In this document: piece by piece, positions 19,901 through 31,805 of the stretch | Layout: each line of letters opens with the position of its first letter | Position numbering within the stretch: position 1 is the stretch's first letter | Assembly: GCF_012273895.1 (NCBI RefSeq) | Contig: NC_052113.1 | Location: 5,074,195 to 5,138,194 of the forward strand | Source: Zerene cesonia | Lineage: Eukaryota; Arthropoda; Insecta; Lepidoptera; Pieridae | DNA: 64,000 bases | Direction: 5' to 3' | The notes under the pieces: generated by a model | Told to the model about the DNA's origin: nothing | The model's input: only the letters and a program-made list of their open reading frames with translations | Databases searched by the model: none | Position numbers and translations under genes: made by a program

Positions 19901-22692
19901 ACATTTTTAAAATGAATGCTTTTTTTATTTGAAAACTGATATCTGGGCTAAAGTTTCACAGCAATCCCTACTCATAGTTCGAACCTTCGCCTACTTATAC
20001 AACATACAACCAATAAACTTCGTTCAATAGCATATTGTTCGCTGAAATTTATGATACCACATAAAACTTATGTTAGCAATATCCGAGAATACTGGCAGTA
20101 GTAAATAAATGTTGATGTAGGTAACATGAAGTGCTGCGTAGGTAAGCTGGCGAGCTATCGATGTAAATCAATCGCCTACGCGCAAGGATGCGTATGCGCA
20201 TACTGTCATACAATAAATACGGCGGGCGCCGACGTGATCCAACATATCAATCTGTGAATTATTTGCCCATGTAAATTCTGTAGGTTTAACTGTGAACTCG
20301 CAAATGTACGTGGGGACAGCGAATTTTAATTTAAATAGAACATAATTTGTTGTTTACATCATTACTGTATCTATATAAACATGATATATAACTATCGCGT
20401 TATTTCATCTAAACATGAAAACATCATTTTGAACTTCTATGCACCGTATAATAAAAACCTATTTGACAATTTTTTCTCAAAACGCTGCGGTCACCACCAA
20501 ACGCAGAAGCATCCATAAAAGTGATCAAGGGTAGCTTTGAAGCTGAGCCAGAACATGTTTTTGAGGCCGCTTTCAAGCGAACGACTCTTTTTCTCTATGA
20601 ATGATCTCTTGACCTAAATCACGTGTAAGTGTGAAAACATAGTAGTGTAGTAAGTGGCCGAAATAATAGGAAATAAAAACCACACTAAAAGAGGTATTGT
20701 ATCTTTAATTGCTGTAATTTTCTTCAGAGCTTATTACTTGGTCGGAAATTAAGGGGCGAAATGTATTAGCTTAATTATACATTAGGGCAGATTCCCGTTT
20801 ATTATTGTTAGTTTTCTTTACAAGTTAAGTTTTTTTTATAACAAGAAAAAAAGGCTATATAAAGAACTTATTCTTTACCCTTTTCTTTCCTCACTTCACT
20901 AATTCCCCCCCGCCCCCGTTCCTGTAGCTCTTATCTTTAAAGTCAGCAATCCAGCTCCTATGTACATTAAGACGTAGAAAAAAAAAACAAAAACATGTGG
21001 CAGAATATCTGTAATATGTTGTTCATTTCAAGATAAAGGTAACACGATAGCTTACCTTATATAGATACGGTAAATAATTCGAGGTCCAAAGAAATATCGG
21101 CAAGTCAACGTGGCAAACAGTGGGACGAAAATGTTATGTAAACAAAGTATCTCTGCTCCCTGGCCTGGGGTCGTCCTACTGAATAAATAACGTTGTAGCG
21201 AAAGCAAACTCAAACAAAAGTAAATTTATTCACCAAATACGACGATTAATACTCGATCTCGGGACAGACTTATATCTATTATTTCGCTGTGTATTTACTC
21301 GTGTATTATGTGTTTGAAAAATTGTTAGTTCTTTGAACGATGTACGTCATGCTTCAGGATCTCAGGATTTATCAAGTAAATCACTCACCGATATATTTTT
21401 ACATCAAACCACAATTGAACTCCATTTTTCCCACAATTTTCACTACATAAAACAAAAACAAAACAAATCTTGAAGAGCCTGTCTCAAAGAAAGGAAACAG
21501 CACAATTAAAACATAATTGAGTAATTGCCGTAACCTAGTCTTCTATTTACATTGTAAATCCTTATTTTGTTTGACAATATAACTATTTCATGAAGGCGCT
21601 TTACGCGGGGCATAACATTTATCGATAGGTTTCAAAATGTATTTATTTATTACACATTGTATTAAAAAAATGTCTTATTACCCGCGGCGGTACGCATCAG
21701 ATTTCTTTTATCGTAGAAACAAATTTAATTCTTTGTTAGCATGTTTCACGGTTAACTTTGAAGTCCCGCGTCTGATTATTTATTTTTCTTCGTTGTCTTG
21801 GTTATTTCATTTCGGTTTTGCTTTCTCTGCCCAAGGATATGAGATGTTAGAATGACAAATAATAAAGACATGTATTTTTAGCGTTCTTCAAAAATACAAC
21901 ATATTTACCGAAACAGTATCGTCCAAAAGTTCATAAATGTATTATTTTGAAGAAATCCATACAAGTATACATGCGTATATTATTAAGACATAATAAATGA
22001 ATAAAATGTTTGCAGAAGCTTCGATTACTTTATATTTTACAGCTTTAAAAATACTTCCATCAACTCTTTATATTCTCATAATATGGGAATATGTCAGTTT
22101 ATCTAAAGATAAACATCCAATGAATTATCATTTCCATTTACATACAAATATAATCTCAATTATTATTAAAGAGAATTGAGCGAGTATGTCCTCGTTACAA
22201 ATGTAATGAGAATTTATCATGAATATGGAAAAATAATGTTGATTCATCCATTACTTATGAGTGTGGCTTGAATTATTTATTTACACATTAACATTTGTTC
22301 ATACAATCCCGTATTTTTGTATTTTAAATAGTACTTTAATCCCAGTAAAACTTTTGTATACAAATTAAAACAGAGAAAATAATTTTTATGAACAAAAATT
22401 ACATATGATAGAGAAATATACAAAGGGCTTTTTAATCACTAACATTTCCAAGTTTAACTGATATTAATTAAGGTAAGACTTAAATAATACAAAAAATCTA
22501 TTGTTGTAGAAGGCATTTTAGGCAATTTAACCATAATCATCATATTTATACATTATTAGTGGTTTATTTAAGTAAGGCATTTTTAAGATAAGTAAACTCG
22601 GAGTTAAAAACGTACAGAGAACTTCAAAATTTGATTTATCTTAAAAAACGTTAGCATTGGAAAATTTCTATTACAGAATGAATCTATAGAAA
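13931..22692. other. Non-coding DNA, no supported gene
   Basis: Open frames here are at most 102 codons and show no recognisable motif. Points of interest are a perfect inverted repeat at 17330-17384 and a GC-rich block at 16484-16580 that may be SINE-related (ACAGGTGAGCACCCTTGTTT). There is also a GC-rich palindrome region at 20186-20240, and a pyrimidine-rich stretch at 20870-20960 that may be a decayed copy of the repeat at 23481-23825. Confidence 0.5.
17330..17384. repeat. Perfect 21-bp inverted repeat
   Basis: The arm AAGGTTAAAGTACTAACTTT(A) at 17330-17350 and its exact reverse complement at 17364-17384 are separated by a 13-nt A/T loop. No open frame or known element covers it. It could be the closed end of a MITE, a small-RNA hairpin or a recent palindromic duplication. 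Confidence 0.9.
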
Positions 22693-22896
22693 TACTAGCT
22701 GCGCCCCGCGGTTTCATCGGTGTAAGTCCGTTTCCCGTAAGAATATCGGGATAAAAAGTAGCCTATATGTTATTCCAGCTGTCCAGCTATCTACGTACCA
22801 AATTTCATTGCAATCGGATAAGAAGTTTTTGCGTGAAAGAGTAACAAACACACACACACCCTTACAAACTTTCCCATTTATGATATTAATAGGATT
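22693..22896 (+). mobile_element. Retroposon 3' fragment, family A, copy 1
   Basis: It starts CTAGCTGCGCCCCGCGG and contains GTTATTCCAGCTGTCCAGC, CTATCTACGTACCAAATTTC and TTTTTGCGTGAAAGAGTAAC. It ends ATATTAATAGGAT. The copy at 44514-44730 shares all of these landmarks. This type of sequence is common in moth and butterfly introns (recalled, probably the 3' end of an RTE-like LINE). The 74-codon frame at 22808 is part of it, not a gene. Confidence 0.75.
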
Positions 22897-23065
22897 GGAT
22901 ATAAAGCTAAAAAGTTGGTTTGTTTGCTTGAGACCAGAGAATGGACATAGGATAGATTTTATCCCGGAAATTCCACGGGAACGAGAACTGTGCTGGGAAA
23001 ACCCCGTGACTTTTCGTAAGATTTTCCTTTGACTTCGAAGGCAAAGGCGCCGGCAGAAAGCGAGT
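22897..23065 (-). mobile_element. Retroposon 3' fragment, family B, copy 1
   Basis: In reverse orientation it reads CGCCTTTGCCTTCG, then GGGGTTTTCC, CTCGTTCCCGTGGAATTTCC and GGGATAAAATCTATCCTATG. It resembles the fragment at 45478-45710. It abuts family A copy 1 directly, with opposite polarity. Confidence 0.6.
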
Positions 23066-23280
23066 ATATGATAAACCCTGATTCCCCTTTAATGGTCTCT
23101 AACGAGTGAATGAAATAGACGTACTAAAGAATCCGATAAAATAGGTATAAAATTTTATGATGTTCCATTGGAGCACATTCGCAATAACATAGTTTACAAT
23201 AAATCCGGATTACTGTTGAACTTGCTAAATAAAGCTATTGTCAGGATATCTTTATAATAACTGATTTTTAGTGGGAGACC

Positions 23281-23460
23281 AGCAAGCTTCGGCATGAACT
23301 GGGCCAGCTCGCACCGGAAAGTATCACACCTCCATAGAAGACCGGCGTGAAATAGCATGCTACTGTTTTTCGTACGGTGATTAAGGAAGCCAGAGGTCCG
23401 TTTCGTTTTCCTCACCCTTCCCAGTCTATTCCTTTATTCTTGATCCTTCCCTTATCCTTT
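23281..23460 (+). mobile_element. SINE-like repeat, truncated upstream copy
   Basis: It shares GGGCCAGCTCGCACCGG, AGAAGACCGGCGTGAAATAG and a C/T-rich stretch with the longer copy starting at 23481. It lacks the downstream half and the poly(A) tract. The minus-strand frame at 23194-23415 overlaps it and is not a gene. Confidence 0.8.
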
Positions 23461-23480
23461 ACCTTTGTATGTGGTAGTCG

Positions 23481-23825
23481 AGCACGCTTCGGCACGAATT
23501 GGGCCAGCTCGCACCGGGGAAGTACCACACCCCCACAGAAGACCGGCGTGAAATAGCATTCTGCTGTGTTTCGTTCGGTGAGTGGGGGAGCCGGAGGCCC
23601 ATATCCTTTTCCTTACCCTTCCCAGTCCTTTCCTTTATTCCTATCGCTAATCCTTTCTTAATTCCCTCCCAAAAAGTCGGCAATCCATTTGGAGAAGCGT
23701 AAGGTCTGCAATGGACCTTACGCCTCTTCAAATGTTTATGGGCGGTGGTGGCGCTTACCATCAGGCGTCCCACCAGCTCCATTGCCGACTGTAACATAAC
23801 ATAAAAAAAAAAAAAAAAAAAAAAA
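23481..23825 (+). mobile_element. SINE-like repeat with poly(A) tail
   Basis: The copy runs from CACGCTTCGGCACGAATTGG through GAAGACCGGCGTGAAATAGC and a pyrimidine-rich middle. It continues through a perfect inverted pair (GTAAGGTC near 23700, GACCTTAC near 23714), then GGCGCTTACCATCAGGCG and GTAACATAACAT. It ends in a run of 23 A at 23803-23825. The poly(A) end on the plus strand sets the orientation and fits retroposition. Immediately after it, CCTTTAAAAGCCGGCAAAGC starts another partial unit. The 129-codon minus frame and the 67-codon plus frame across it are shadows. Confidence 0.8.
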
Positions 23826-26800
23826 CCCTTTAAAAGCCGGCAAAGCATTTGCTGCGGCAGTTACAATTACCCATAAAAAAATCATCATTTCAGTATTTTA
23901 TAAAATAATTTTAAAGAATCATTTTATCTGTTCGTGGAAAGAAAATTTTATATATATTATGTTAATTAACTTCTTATTACCAATAATGCCTTATCAAAAG
24001 CCATGAGGTTTTCAAGAAAAACGTGATTCAAATACAATTAACAGATTAATTTTTTATACAAAATTAATTCGTTATGAAGCTGTCATCACGAATGTATTAG
24101 TTCGTGATAGAATATTTTTTATAACTCATCATTTTAAAGAATTACATTTTATAGACTAAATAATGATTAGAAATTGTCGACCGATCAAAAACTTCTAGTA
24201 ATTTAATTTGGCTTGCCCCTTTCGTGTATATAATTTCATTACCACAATGAACGAATTGACTTAGTGGAAGAATAAATACCGTGTTACTGTCATAAAGGGA
24301 AAATCAGCTTTGGGCCGGAAATTGAAGTTCCGTGGCCCGGGGCGCGCGGGCGCACACCGGAAGCGACGTCGTTTAGTCCTCCTCAAACAGTATATGCAAT
24401 TATAACAATTATGCTCCACTACATTATCATATCGAAAATAAATAGACAGTTTGTTTTTCGGTTTGGCATTTGCAAGGTCATGATGGTGTTAAGATGATAA
24501 AAAGGGGTAGTTACAATAATTAATCGTACTTACGGGTAGTGTAATAAAACGTTTACTTTTAAATTTGCAAAGACAACCACCGTAAGTATTAGTAACTGGC
24601 TGCGATTTGTTATCAACTACATCAATTAGGCAGTTGTCTAGAATTGCAGTATATTCTTATTACGACCAAAGTAACATTTAATGCTGCCCCCATTTATTTG
24701 TAACAATATACTCTCGAGTCTCGAACTCGGAATTAAATTAGTATTTACCCATAAAATTCGATATATTGCACGTACAACCACATCACCAGTAAAGGGTACA
24801 ACGTAAAGCATACAGTTTTGAGAATTGTTTATTTATTTATATATAAACAAGCACCCGTTACACGAAAAACCACCAATTCAACTGTTTTGAAAAACAATAA
24901 AATGTATTTTCTCACAGGCAGCCGTTATACCACCCTATACAATAACTTTGTGCGGGTTAGAATAAATAAATTTTTGTAAAGACCATGTGGTATTTTATTT
25001 GTTATTCAAAACGACCGAAACTTTGTAAATAGCGACACCACATGTGACTTAACACGTTAAAATTGAAACCGTCCCGTGTTTGTATAAATCAATATAACAC
25101 TACCAAATGTTGAGCAACTTTGGGGATAGGAACATCATATGAGCAAACTCAGTGATATCTTCGGATTCTAAGTTACCAATTCATTTATTGCAAAATTTTA
25201 ATGCCGATATAAGAATTTAAGGAATCAAATATGATGAATATAGGAGGGATATACTCGCATCATATATTGTGTTTTTTTTTACAACTAGAAATCTCATGTA
25301 GTTATTCCATATACTTATGTAGATTCGATTATTATCTCTAAACTAGATGCTTTTGGCGTTATTACGAAACACATCGTATTACATTGTTTCATTTTATTTT
25401 TGTATCAAATAATTTTTTGTAAAATATTTCTTTCCCTAAAACTGAGGAGAAATTTAAATACCATTGTCACATTTACTAATCGTTGAAACCTTGCATTTAA
25501 ATTTAGGTTTAAGCTTACGTTAGTTAGTAGCATTTACTGAGTCGAGCGGTTGGTTTGTCAAAACAGATTTAGGGCACAGTTGGCGGTCTTCGCGAGTTCC
25601 CGCAATACTAAACCGCGGTAATGCCCTTTATATTAAGCCGAAATAATCTTTCACGTTTTGTTCTAATTTTGGGGAATTAGGATAATGACACAAATTTTGT
25701 TCACGCTCGTGCGGTTTCAACGTTAACGTTATTATTTTCGTAGCTATTTAAATAACCATTTAAACTTAGGTGTGCTTCATTTCGCTTTGAGCAAACTTTT
25801 TAATTATATTGTGTAAGTGTGTAAGATTCATCTATCCGAATTCCATTGCTTTAAATCAGTTATTGTTCTAATGGAGAGCGTCATAACGAAATAGTCGTAC
25901 CGTTCTAATTTAATTACCACTACCAAAATTAAATTCTCCTCATCCTAAATATAGTTGATTCTTACAGTATTTTAAAAAAGTACCGCACTTGCTTTTTGAG
26001 CTGTGCTTATTTTTTGTTCTATAGTGAATAATTATCAAAATCAAATAAAAATACAGGAATTTTAAAAATGAAACGTATTTTAATAATGAACGTTTCATTT
26101 TTCATCCTGAAGTTAAAATTAACTATAAAAATGAAACAAGCGTTCTAATAAATTAATTCAGTGATTTGAAATCGAAATTTTAACTCTATCGTATTTAATG
26201 TGACTGAAACCGGGCCAATTATTACCAAATCGTGACTTTTGCAAAGATTTTCGCATAATATGCATGAGTAAACTTTTTTTCGCCGACTCATTTTTTAATT
26301 TAACTTATAATTTATTTAAAAAGATATTTCCGGTATAATTAGGGGAGCACAAGCGACTTAAAGGGTCATTAAGATAAAAAAATAAGGATTGAAAAAGTCG
26401 ATAGTCAGCAGAGGCTGGGTACAAAGCGATTTGGGTATGAGGAAGGTGGATTATACCGTAATCTCGACAGCTGATGTTGAGACACGTCTGACTCCAAGGC
26501 TACATTAAAGGTACATTAGCGAATATCGATTATTGTAATGTTTTATGCAAAAACGCGAACATTGAGTGCATATAAATACGGTTTCAAGAATAAAAGAAAT
26601 GCTTTTAACATGTTATAGCAAAATATGTTTTCGCTATAAACCTATTTGTAGTTTGGTTTTCTAGTACATTCTACATTATGCACATTACATCAAAATAGAC
26701 TAGTTATAAGTATTGTAGTTAACGACATCTTAAACCAAACCAATCATACGTATTCATTCAATCAGAATAAATACAGGCTACTTTTATAAAAAAATAACCC

Positions 26801-28046
26801 TTTGAAAAAGTTCGCACCATTTATTTCTTAGAAAAACCAGTCTTCAAATCAAACTTGCATCGACAATGTTAGTTTCATGATACTATTTAGTATTCTGTGG
26901 TAACACTATTTACATTAGAAACTCATATTTAAAATACGTTAAGTTAATATAATTATAAAGTATACAAATAATGTCACGGAAGTATAAGAAGCGTTTAGGA
27001 AAACAGATTTAGAGCACACTTGACGGGCATCGGCTAGTCTCAGCACAAAGCCATGGCAAGCGGCTTACTAGAAAGGGGATTAGGGCATAATCTTCAACCG
27101 AGCGGTTGACATATACCTCCAACTATTCTGTTTATTAGCCAATGCCATATCATAAGGATAATATATAGCAACAATATTGATTCGGCAAAAGCCGTTTATA
27201 AGGCGTCGTGCTCTTTAACTGTGCATAAAACAGATTATATCTCGCTCGCTCGCCTATCCGAGTCAGGCAATTACCTTACTTTCATATTGTCATTCTGGAG
27301 GGTGTGCAACCTATCTCTAACTTTAAAAACATCTTAGTTCTCAGCCATATTAACCGATATAACTAGATGCAACTAGACTGCTCTTATAGGAATGTTTTAA
27401 CATGATTGCGCACTTACTATAAATTTTTATTAGGTGATAATGCGACATCCAATGTACTAGCGATTTGCTGATAGCCGTTTAATGGTCCGAGACATATATT
27501 ACTGACGTTTTAAAGCATATTGCGTGTTTCTTGGCACGTTTATGGGATCCTCTTGAAATGGCAATGTCGATAAGTTTTTACGTGATTAAAAGCGTTTAGG
27601 GTGATAAAATGTTATTAATTTTCTTTTAGTAATTTTTTGTAGAAAATAATATGAAATAGGTAACTAGAACGTTGTTATTTTAAAATGAAACTAATTCTAA
27701 TTCTAAATTCAGAACAAATGGAAACGAGCTTTGAACACCGTAATTGCAATTTAATAATTGTTTGTGTAGAATGATTTTATCAAAGTACCCGCAATATAAT
27801 ATGCAGAAAATTTTAAATATTTCCATTAATTAAGTATAACTAGGTCTCGCTCTAGATTTGCACCTTTTCAATTAATGAAACGACCTCATAATATCTTAAT
27901 TAGAAACAGAACTATAGGTAATTTATACATAAAAAAGGGTTGATATTGAAAAAAAAACTATCAAAAGAAACAAACAAAGATACTTAATTTTTCACTATTA
28001 ATTACCTAATCTTGTATATTCAATACTCTTCGTTCGCATATAATAG
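23826..28046. other. Non-coding DNA with a CpG-rich block
   Basis: No open frame longer than chance is present and no exon is supported. A short partial SINE-like unit occupies the first 50 bases. The only sharp composition change is the GC-rich, CpG-rich block at 24311-24371. Confidence 0.5.
24311..24371. promoter_or_regulatory. CpG-rich block, possible regulatory element
   Basis: About 60 bp are strongly GC-rich (TGGCCCGGGGCGCGCGGGCG, then ACCGGAAGCGACGTCG) within DNA that is about two-thirds A+T. It contains an ETS-like CCGGAAGC and a GACGTC core. No open frame or transposon landmark explains it. The regulatory role is inference. Confidence 0.3.
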
Positions 28047-28096
28047 ATTCATCATCAGCCCATATATGTTCCCACTGCTGGGACGCATATTCATTA
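28047..28096 (-). mobile_element. Retroposon fragment, family C (short)
   Basis: ATCATCAGCCCATATATGTT then CCCACTGCTGGGACGC is the reverse-orientation end of the repeat seen at 44762-44914, where the plus strand ends CCCAGTGGGAATATAGTATA. It is a truncated copy. Confidence 0.5.
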
Positions 28097-28448
28097 TTTG
28101 GAGCTAATACAAATAAATAAATTCTAATTACCTTACGACATATTAAGCTGCAGCGATGTGTGTCAACTGAAACAAAAAAACACATAATTAAAGCATAATC
28201 CTGATGTGGTATATGAACCTATATTACCCGCGTTATGAGATGCACAGAAACAAACAAGTTTCTATTAGTATCGCTATGAAGCTATTTAATAGAAACTAGA
28301 AATAAAAACACGTGTGTTTTCTGCAAAATAATAATAAAGAAATCATATTGGCCGTTTCTGAAATTTTAACATTCATTTGTTTAACTTGAGGTAATTTCTG
28401 AAACATAATTATTACGTTTCTATCAAGACATTAAACAAATATACTTAA

Positions 28449-28467
28449 GATATATATATATATATAT
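28449..28467. repeat. (TA)n microsatellite
   Basis: A run of alternating T and A of about 18 bases. Confidence 0.9.
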
Positions 28468-28608
28468 CCATATACTAATTGTTTCAAGTTAATTGAATAT
28501 GTTATAGGTGATTATGAAATCAATAGTCGCTTGATACTAGAGTGAACTCAAAGGATAGGCCTTCATTAGCCATCTTCGATTATATATGCTGTAATCAATA
28601 CTGACTTA

Positions 28609-28656
28609 ACTCAGGTGAACCACCAGCTCTGTTGCCCGCTTATGGCATAAAAAAAT
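28609..28656 (+). mobile_element. SINE-like 3' end fragment
   Basis: The stretch TCAGGTGAACCACCAGCTCT, GTTGCCCGCTTATGGC and ATAAAAAAAT resembles the end of the repeat at 23481-23825, where CATCAGGCGTCCCACCAGCT, CCATTGCCGAC and an A-run occur. Only the last 50 bp remain. Confidence 0.5.
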
Positions 28657-31609
28657 ACTCGTAACAATGATAATATTTCTTCAGTGTGAGACAAATTATT
28701 TATCCTCTTACGCCTTAGGAAGCCATACAATATCTCAACAAAACTATAAACTCACCAATGGTCAGCGTTGACCAATTGACAAATAATAATAGGGTATACC
28801 CACATGCGGGAGTATTGATTGACAATAAATGTCACATAACTCTTAATAGACACGGAGTGTTTCAATTGAATCGGGCGTTAAGAAGTTATCAAAAGAACCG
28901 CTATAATCCCCACCTGAGATAATTCACAACGGGAATTCAGGAATATTGTCAATTATTATTTTATTATAAAAAACACAATCCAATAGAAATCATTTAGAAC
29001 AAAAATGTAAGAAATGTAATATTTGAAAAACTCATCGGTTATTACAAATGGGTTTAATGGTATTAATTTTCTATGTAACTAACTCCACATAAAAATGGAA
29101 TTAACAGTTGAAATTCGAAAAAGGTGGGTCTACTACGTTGTATTCAAGCGCATTAAGATTTTTATTCAGAATATTATATCTTTTAAATCTCATTTACGGC
29201 GCAGCGCGGGCTAACTGCAACTTTTACATGATACGATCTCTGATTTACATACAATATTATAAGTTGCAAGCATTACAACCGGATTTGCAATTTTCTTCTC
29301 TCTCTCATTTGCTGAATCTACAATCTCTCACGTAACAAGCGCATCACAATATTATAGAAAAGAAACTGTATTTTGTATACAGTGGAATTTAATAAAAGAT
29401 AATAGAGATGCAGGAGTTGTCATTATTTCACTAAGAGTACACTCATTTCCGCTCCATAATGAGAAATGTTCACAAATGCTTGAATGGGTTGGCTCCATAA
29501 AAATATATGTGTGGACACGGAAGGAATATTATGTACGAGTATTTTTTTAAAGATATGTATATTCGTTTTAGTTACGCGTTTTATTGCAAGACCTATAACA
29601 ATTATTCACAATATCTAAACTTTATTTGAAGATAAACTATATTTGTGGGTATAATTTTAGAAAGTGAATTTGTCTGTTAATTTGTTACGGCTAAGACTCA
29701 ATCAAATCATCAATCAGCGATCATGATTAAGAATCAACAAAGACAATACTTAAGATCCCATTGCAATCAAACTAGTGCAATGAATAAATAAAATCCATGT
29801 TTTTTTTTTTATATTATTGAATCCCAAGACATAAAACCCGAGCAAACTAATTGCAGCCATAATTCTAAATAGCATAGCAATTAAGTAGTAACCAGTACCC
29901 AGTACCTAGCAACTATTAAAAGGAAATTAGAAACTTAAATGAGCTATGTGAGGTATAAAATTATAATTGATTTTACGTTAAATTTGAGTTCGCGTGTCTT
30001 CCGCTAACCGCTTAAAGTTGTAAATTCATTATGTAATTTAAAATGCTAATAGCCTGTCGTCTACGAAGAAGGAACGAATGAATAATGAAAGAAACTTCTC
30101 GTATGATTGGGGGATGAAATAGATTTCTCGTTCGCACACATCCAAGCTAATATTCCTAATAGTTGTCTGGTATTAAGACCCGCTACACTAAATAAGTAAT
30201 GAACTCGTACTGTGCATTAATTCAAACCTGTCTTATTCTAGGCGCTCACGGAGCTATTGTAGTCCTATCGGATTAGTTCATGAATATATGAACCTGAGGA
30301 TTAAAGATTCACGTCTGAATGATATATTATAACACTGTCATCTTTCATACATCTTAAAGTCTATCATCAAATGTACTAGATTAAGGTTCCCTATTAAAGC
30401 AGTTAAAATCAACGAAGCGCGTGACGATATATCCTGTTCGCTGACCGATGGCATTACAATAAGCCGGTGCTAGATAAAGCCCTTTTTCCATTTAAGCGGC
30501 AGTGATAAGCGACCCTTTTAAATTTCGATGTTAAGCCGCGCCCACGCTGCGCACGAGACGCTAATCGCTCATTTGGATTACGATTATGTAGAATATATAT
30601 GATCGTCAATGTTATCATGCTATTGCCTCTAAATGGAATTAGCCGTTGAAAGAAATTTACGGTGTACGCTTTTGTTCATGCGTCAAGCGATTAGACTTGT
30701 GATATTTCGTGAGCTTATGTCAAAACGTATTGCTTTTAGTGAAGGTTAATTTCCTTTTGGCTTTTGGGTTAATTATACAAGAGCGTGGGTTGATTGAATA
30801 ATTAGCGATTGCTTGTGCAATAACAAAAGTGTTATTTGAATTTCCGGAGTGTTTTGCAGAATTGTAAATGAACGAAAACTGAGTGCTCTGCTAGCTTCTT
30901 GTGTCTGCAGATTTTCTCGAAACGAGAATCATAACAATGGTAGGTATATTTAAGTAATTAATTGTATTGTCGAAAGGAAACCACAAGTCGATATTTAAAT
31001 AAATGTCCATTGTTGCGGTTTAAGGGCGTCTGACACCGTTGAGACGTGCTTGAGGCCAGATAATTTATATTCTATGCAACGTACGAACAACTGCTACATT
31101 ATTGATTTTTGTGCGAAGAAAACAATCCTCTTTGTTCCATTTGAGTGTGCAAATATTTGTATTTTATTCAACGTTGTTATTGCGTTTTTGCGCTATGTAA
31201 TTAAAGTATGCGTCGGTTGGATACAGTTTTCGCATACTATAACAAAATATTTGGAGAACGCTCGCAAATATTTGAGCAGTTTAACATTAAAATATATTTG
31301 TAACATAGTTTATCGAAACACATTTTGCCTGCTTATAGTTATTTGTCAAGACAATTTTAAAATACTTCCTAGATATGTACTCTTACGAAACAAATAATTC
31401 ATCTATGAATTTTGAAAATTCTCCAAATCTGATCTTTGACAAATTGTGAAGTTCAGTATATAAGTAGTTAATATGTTGTATTGTTAAATATTATGAAATG
31501 AGTCATTCCTTAAAACTCGAAGAAGATAAGTAATGGTTATAATTAATAAACCTTCTTTTTCATAAACTATTCATTCGTTTTACATGTAAAGTGCAATAAA
31601 AGTGAAGTC
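28657..31609. other. Non-coding DNA; one candidate micro-exon
   Basis: No open frame shows coding character, including the 115-codon frame at 31050-31397, whose length is near the chance limit. GC-richer DNA lies at 30400-30570. A splice-site pair that could delimit a 29-nt exon lies at 30911-30939 on the plus strand. Confidence 0.4.
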
Positions 31610-31805
31610 TCGTGTCCCCTAGTGGGGTATGGGGCAGATGATGTACATCCGTTTCACTGATCGATTTTCTTTAGGGACAAATAGGTGAGCAGCCTTCTGT
31701 GTCCGGCCAGACCGAGACATTTTTTTTTTGTGCGTCCCCACCGGGAATGAAACCCGGGACTTCTCGGTTCTACGCAATAAGCTACAACACTTTACCACAA
31801 GATTT
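31610..31805 (-). mobile_element. tRNA-derived SINE relic
   Basis: On the minus strand, TGTGGTAAAGTGTTGTAGC (A-box-like) is followed by GAACCGAGAAGTCCCGGGTT and TCATTCCCGG (a B-box with mismatches). A non-tRNA body follows: GTCTCGGTCTGGCCGG, then GCTCACCTATTTGTCCCTAA. A short A-run follows the tRNA-like head. The arrangement is that of a tRNA-headed SINE. The mismatches in the boxes suggest it is old and inactive. Confidence 0.55.

Noticed and set aside
23459..23848. 129-codon minus frame
   Set aside because: It lies wholly over a SINE-like repeat, and its N-terminal Phe run is the antisense of the poly(A) tail.
31050..31397. 115-codon plus frame
   Set aside because: One or two frames of this length are expected by chance in DNA of this composition. 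There is no motif or splice support.
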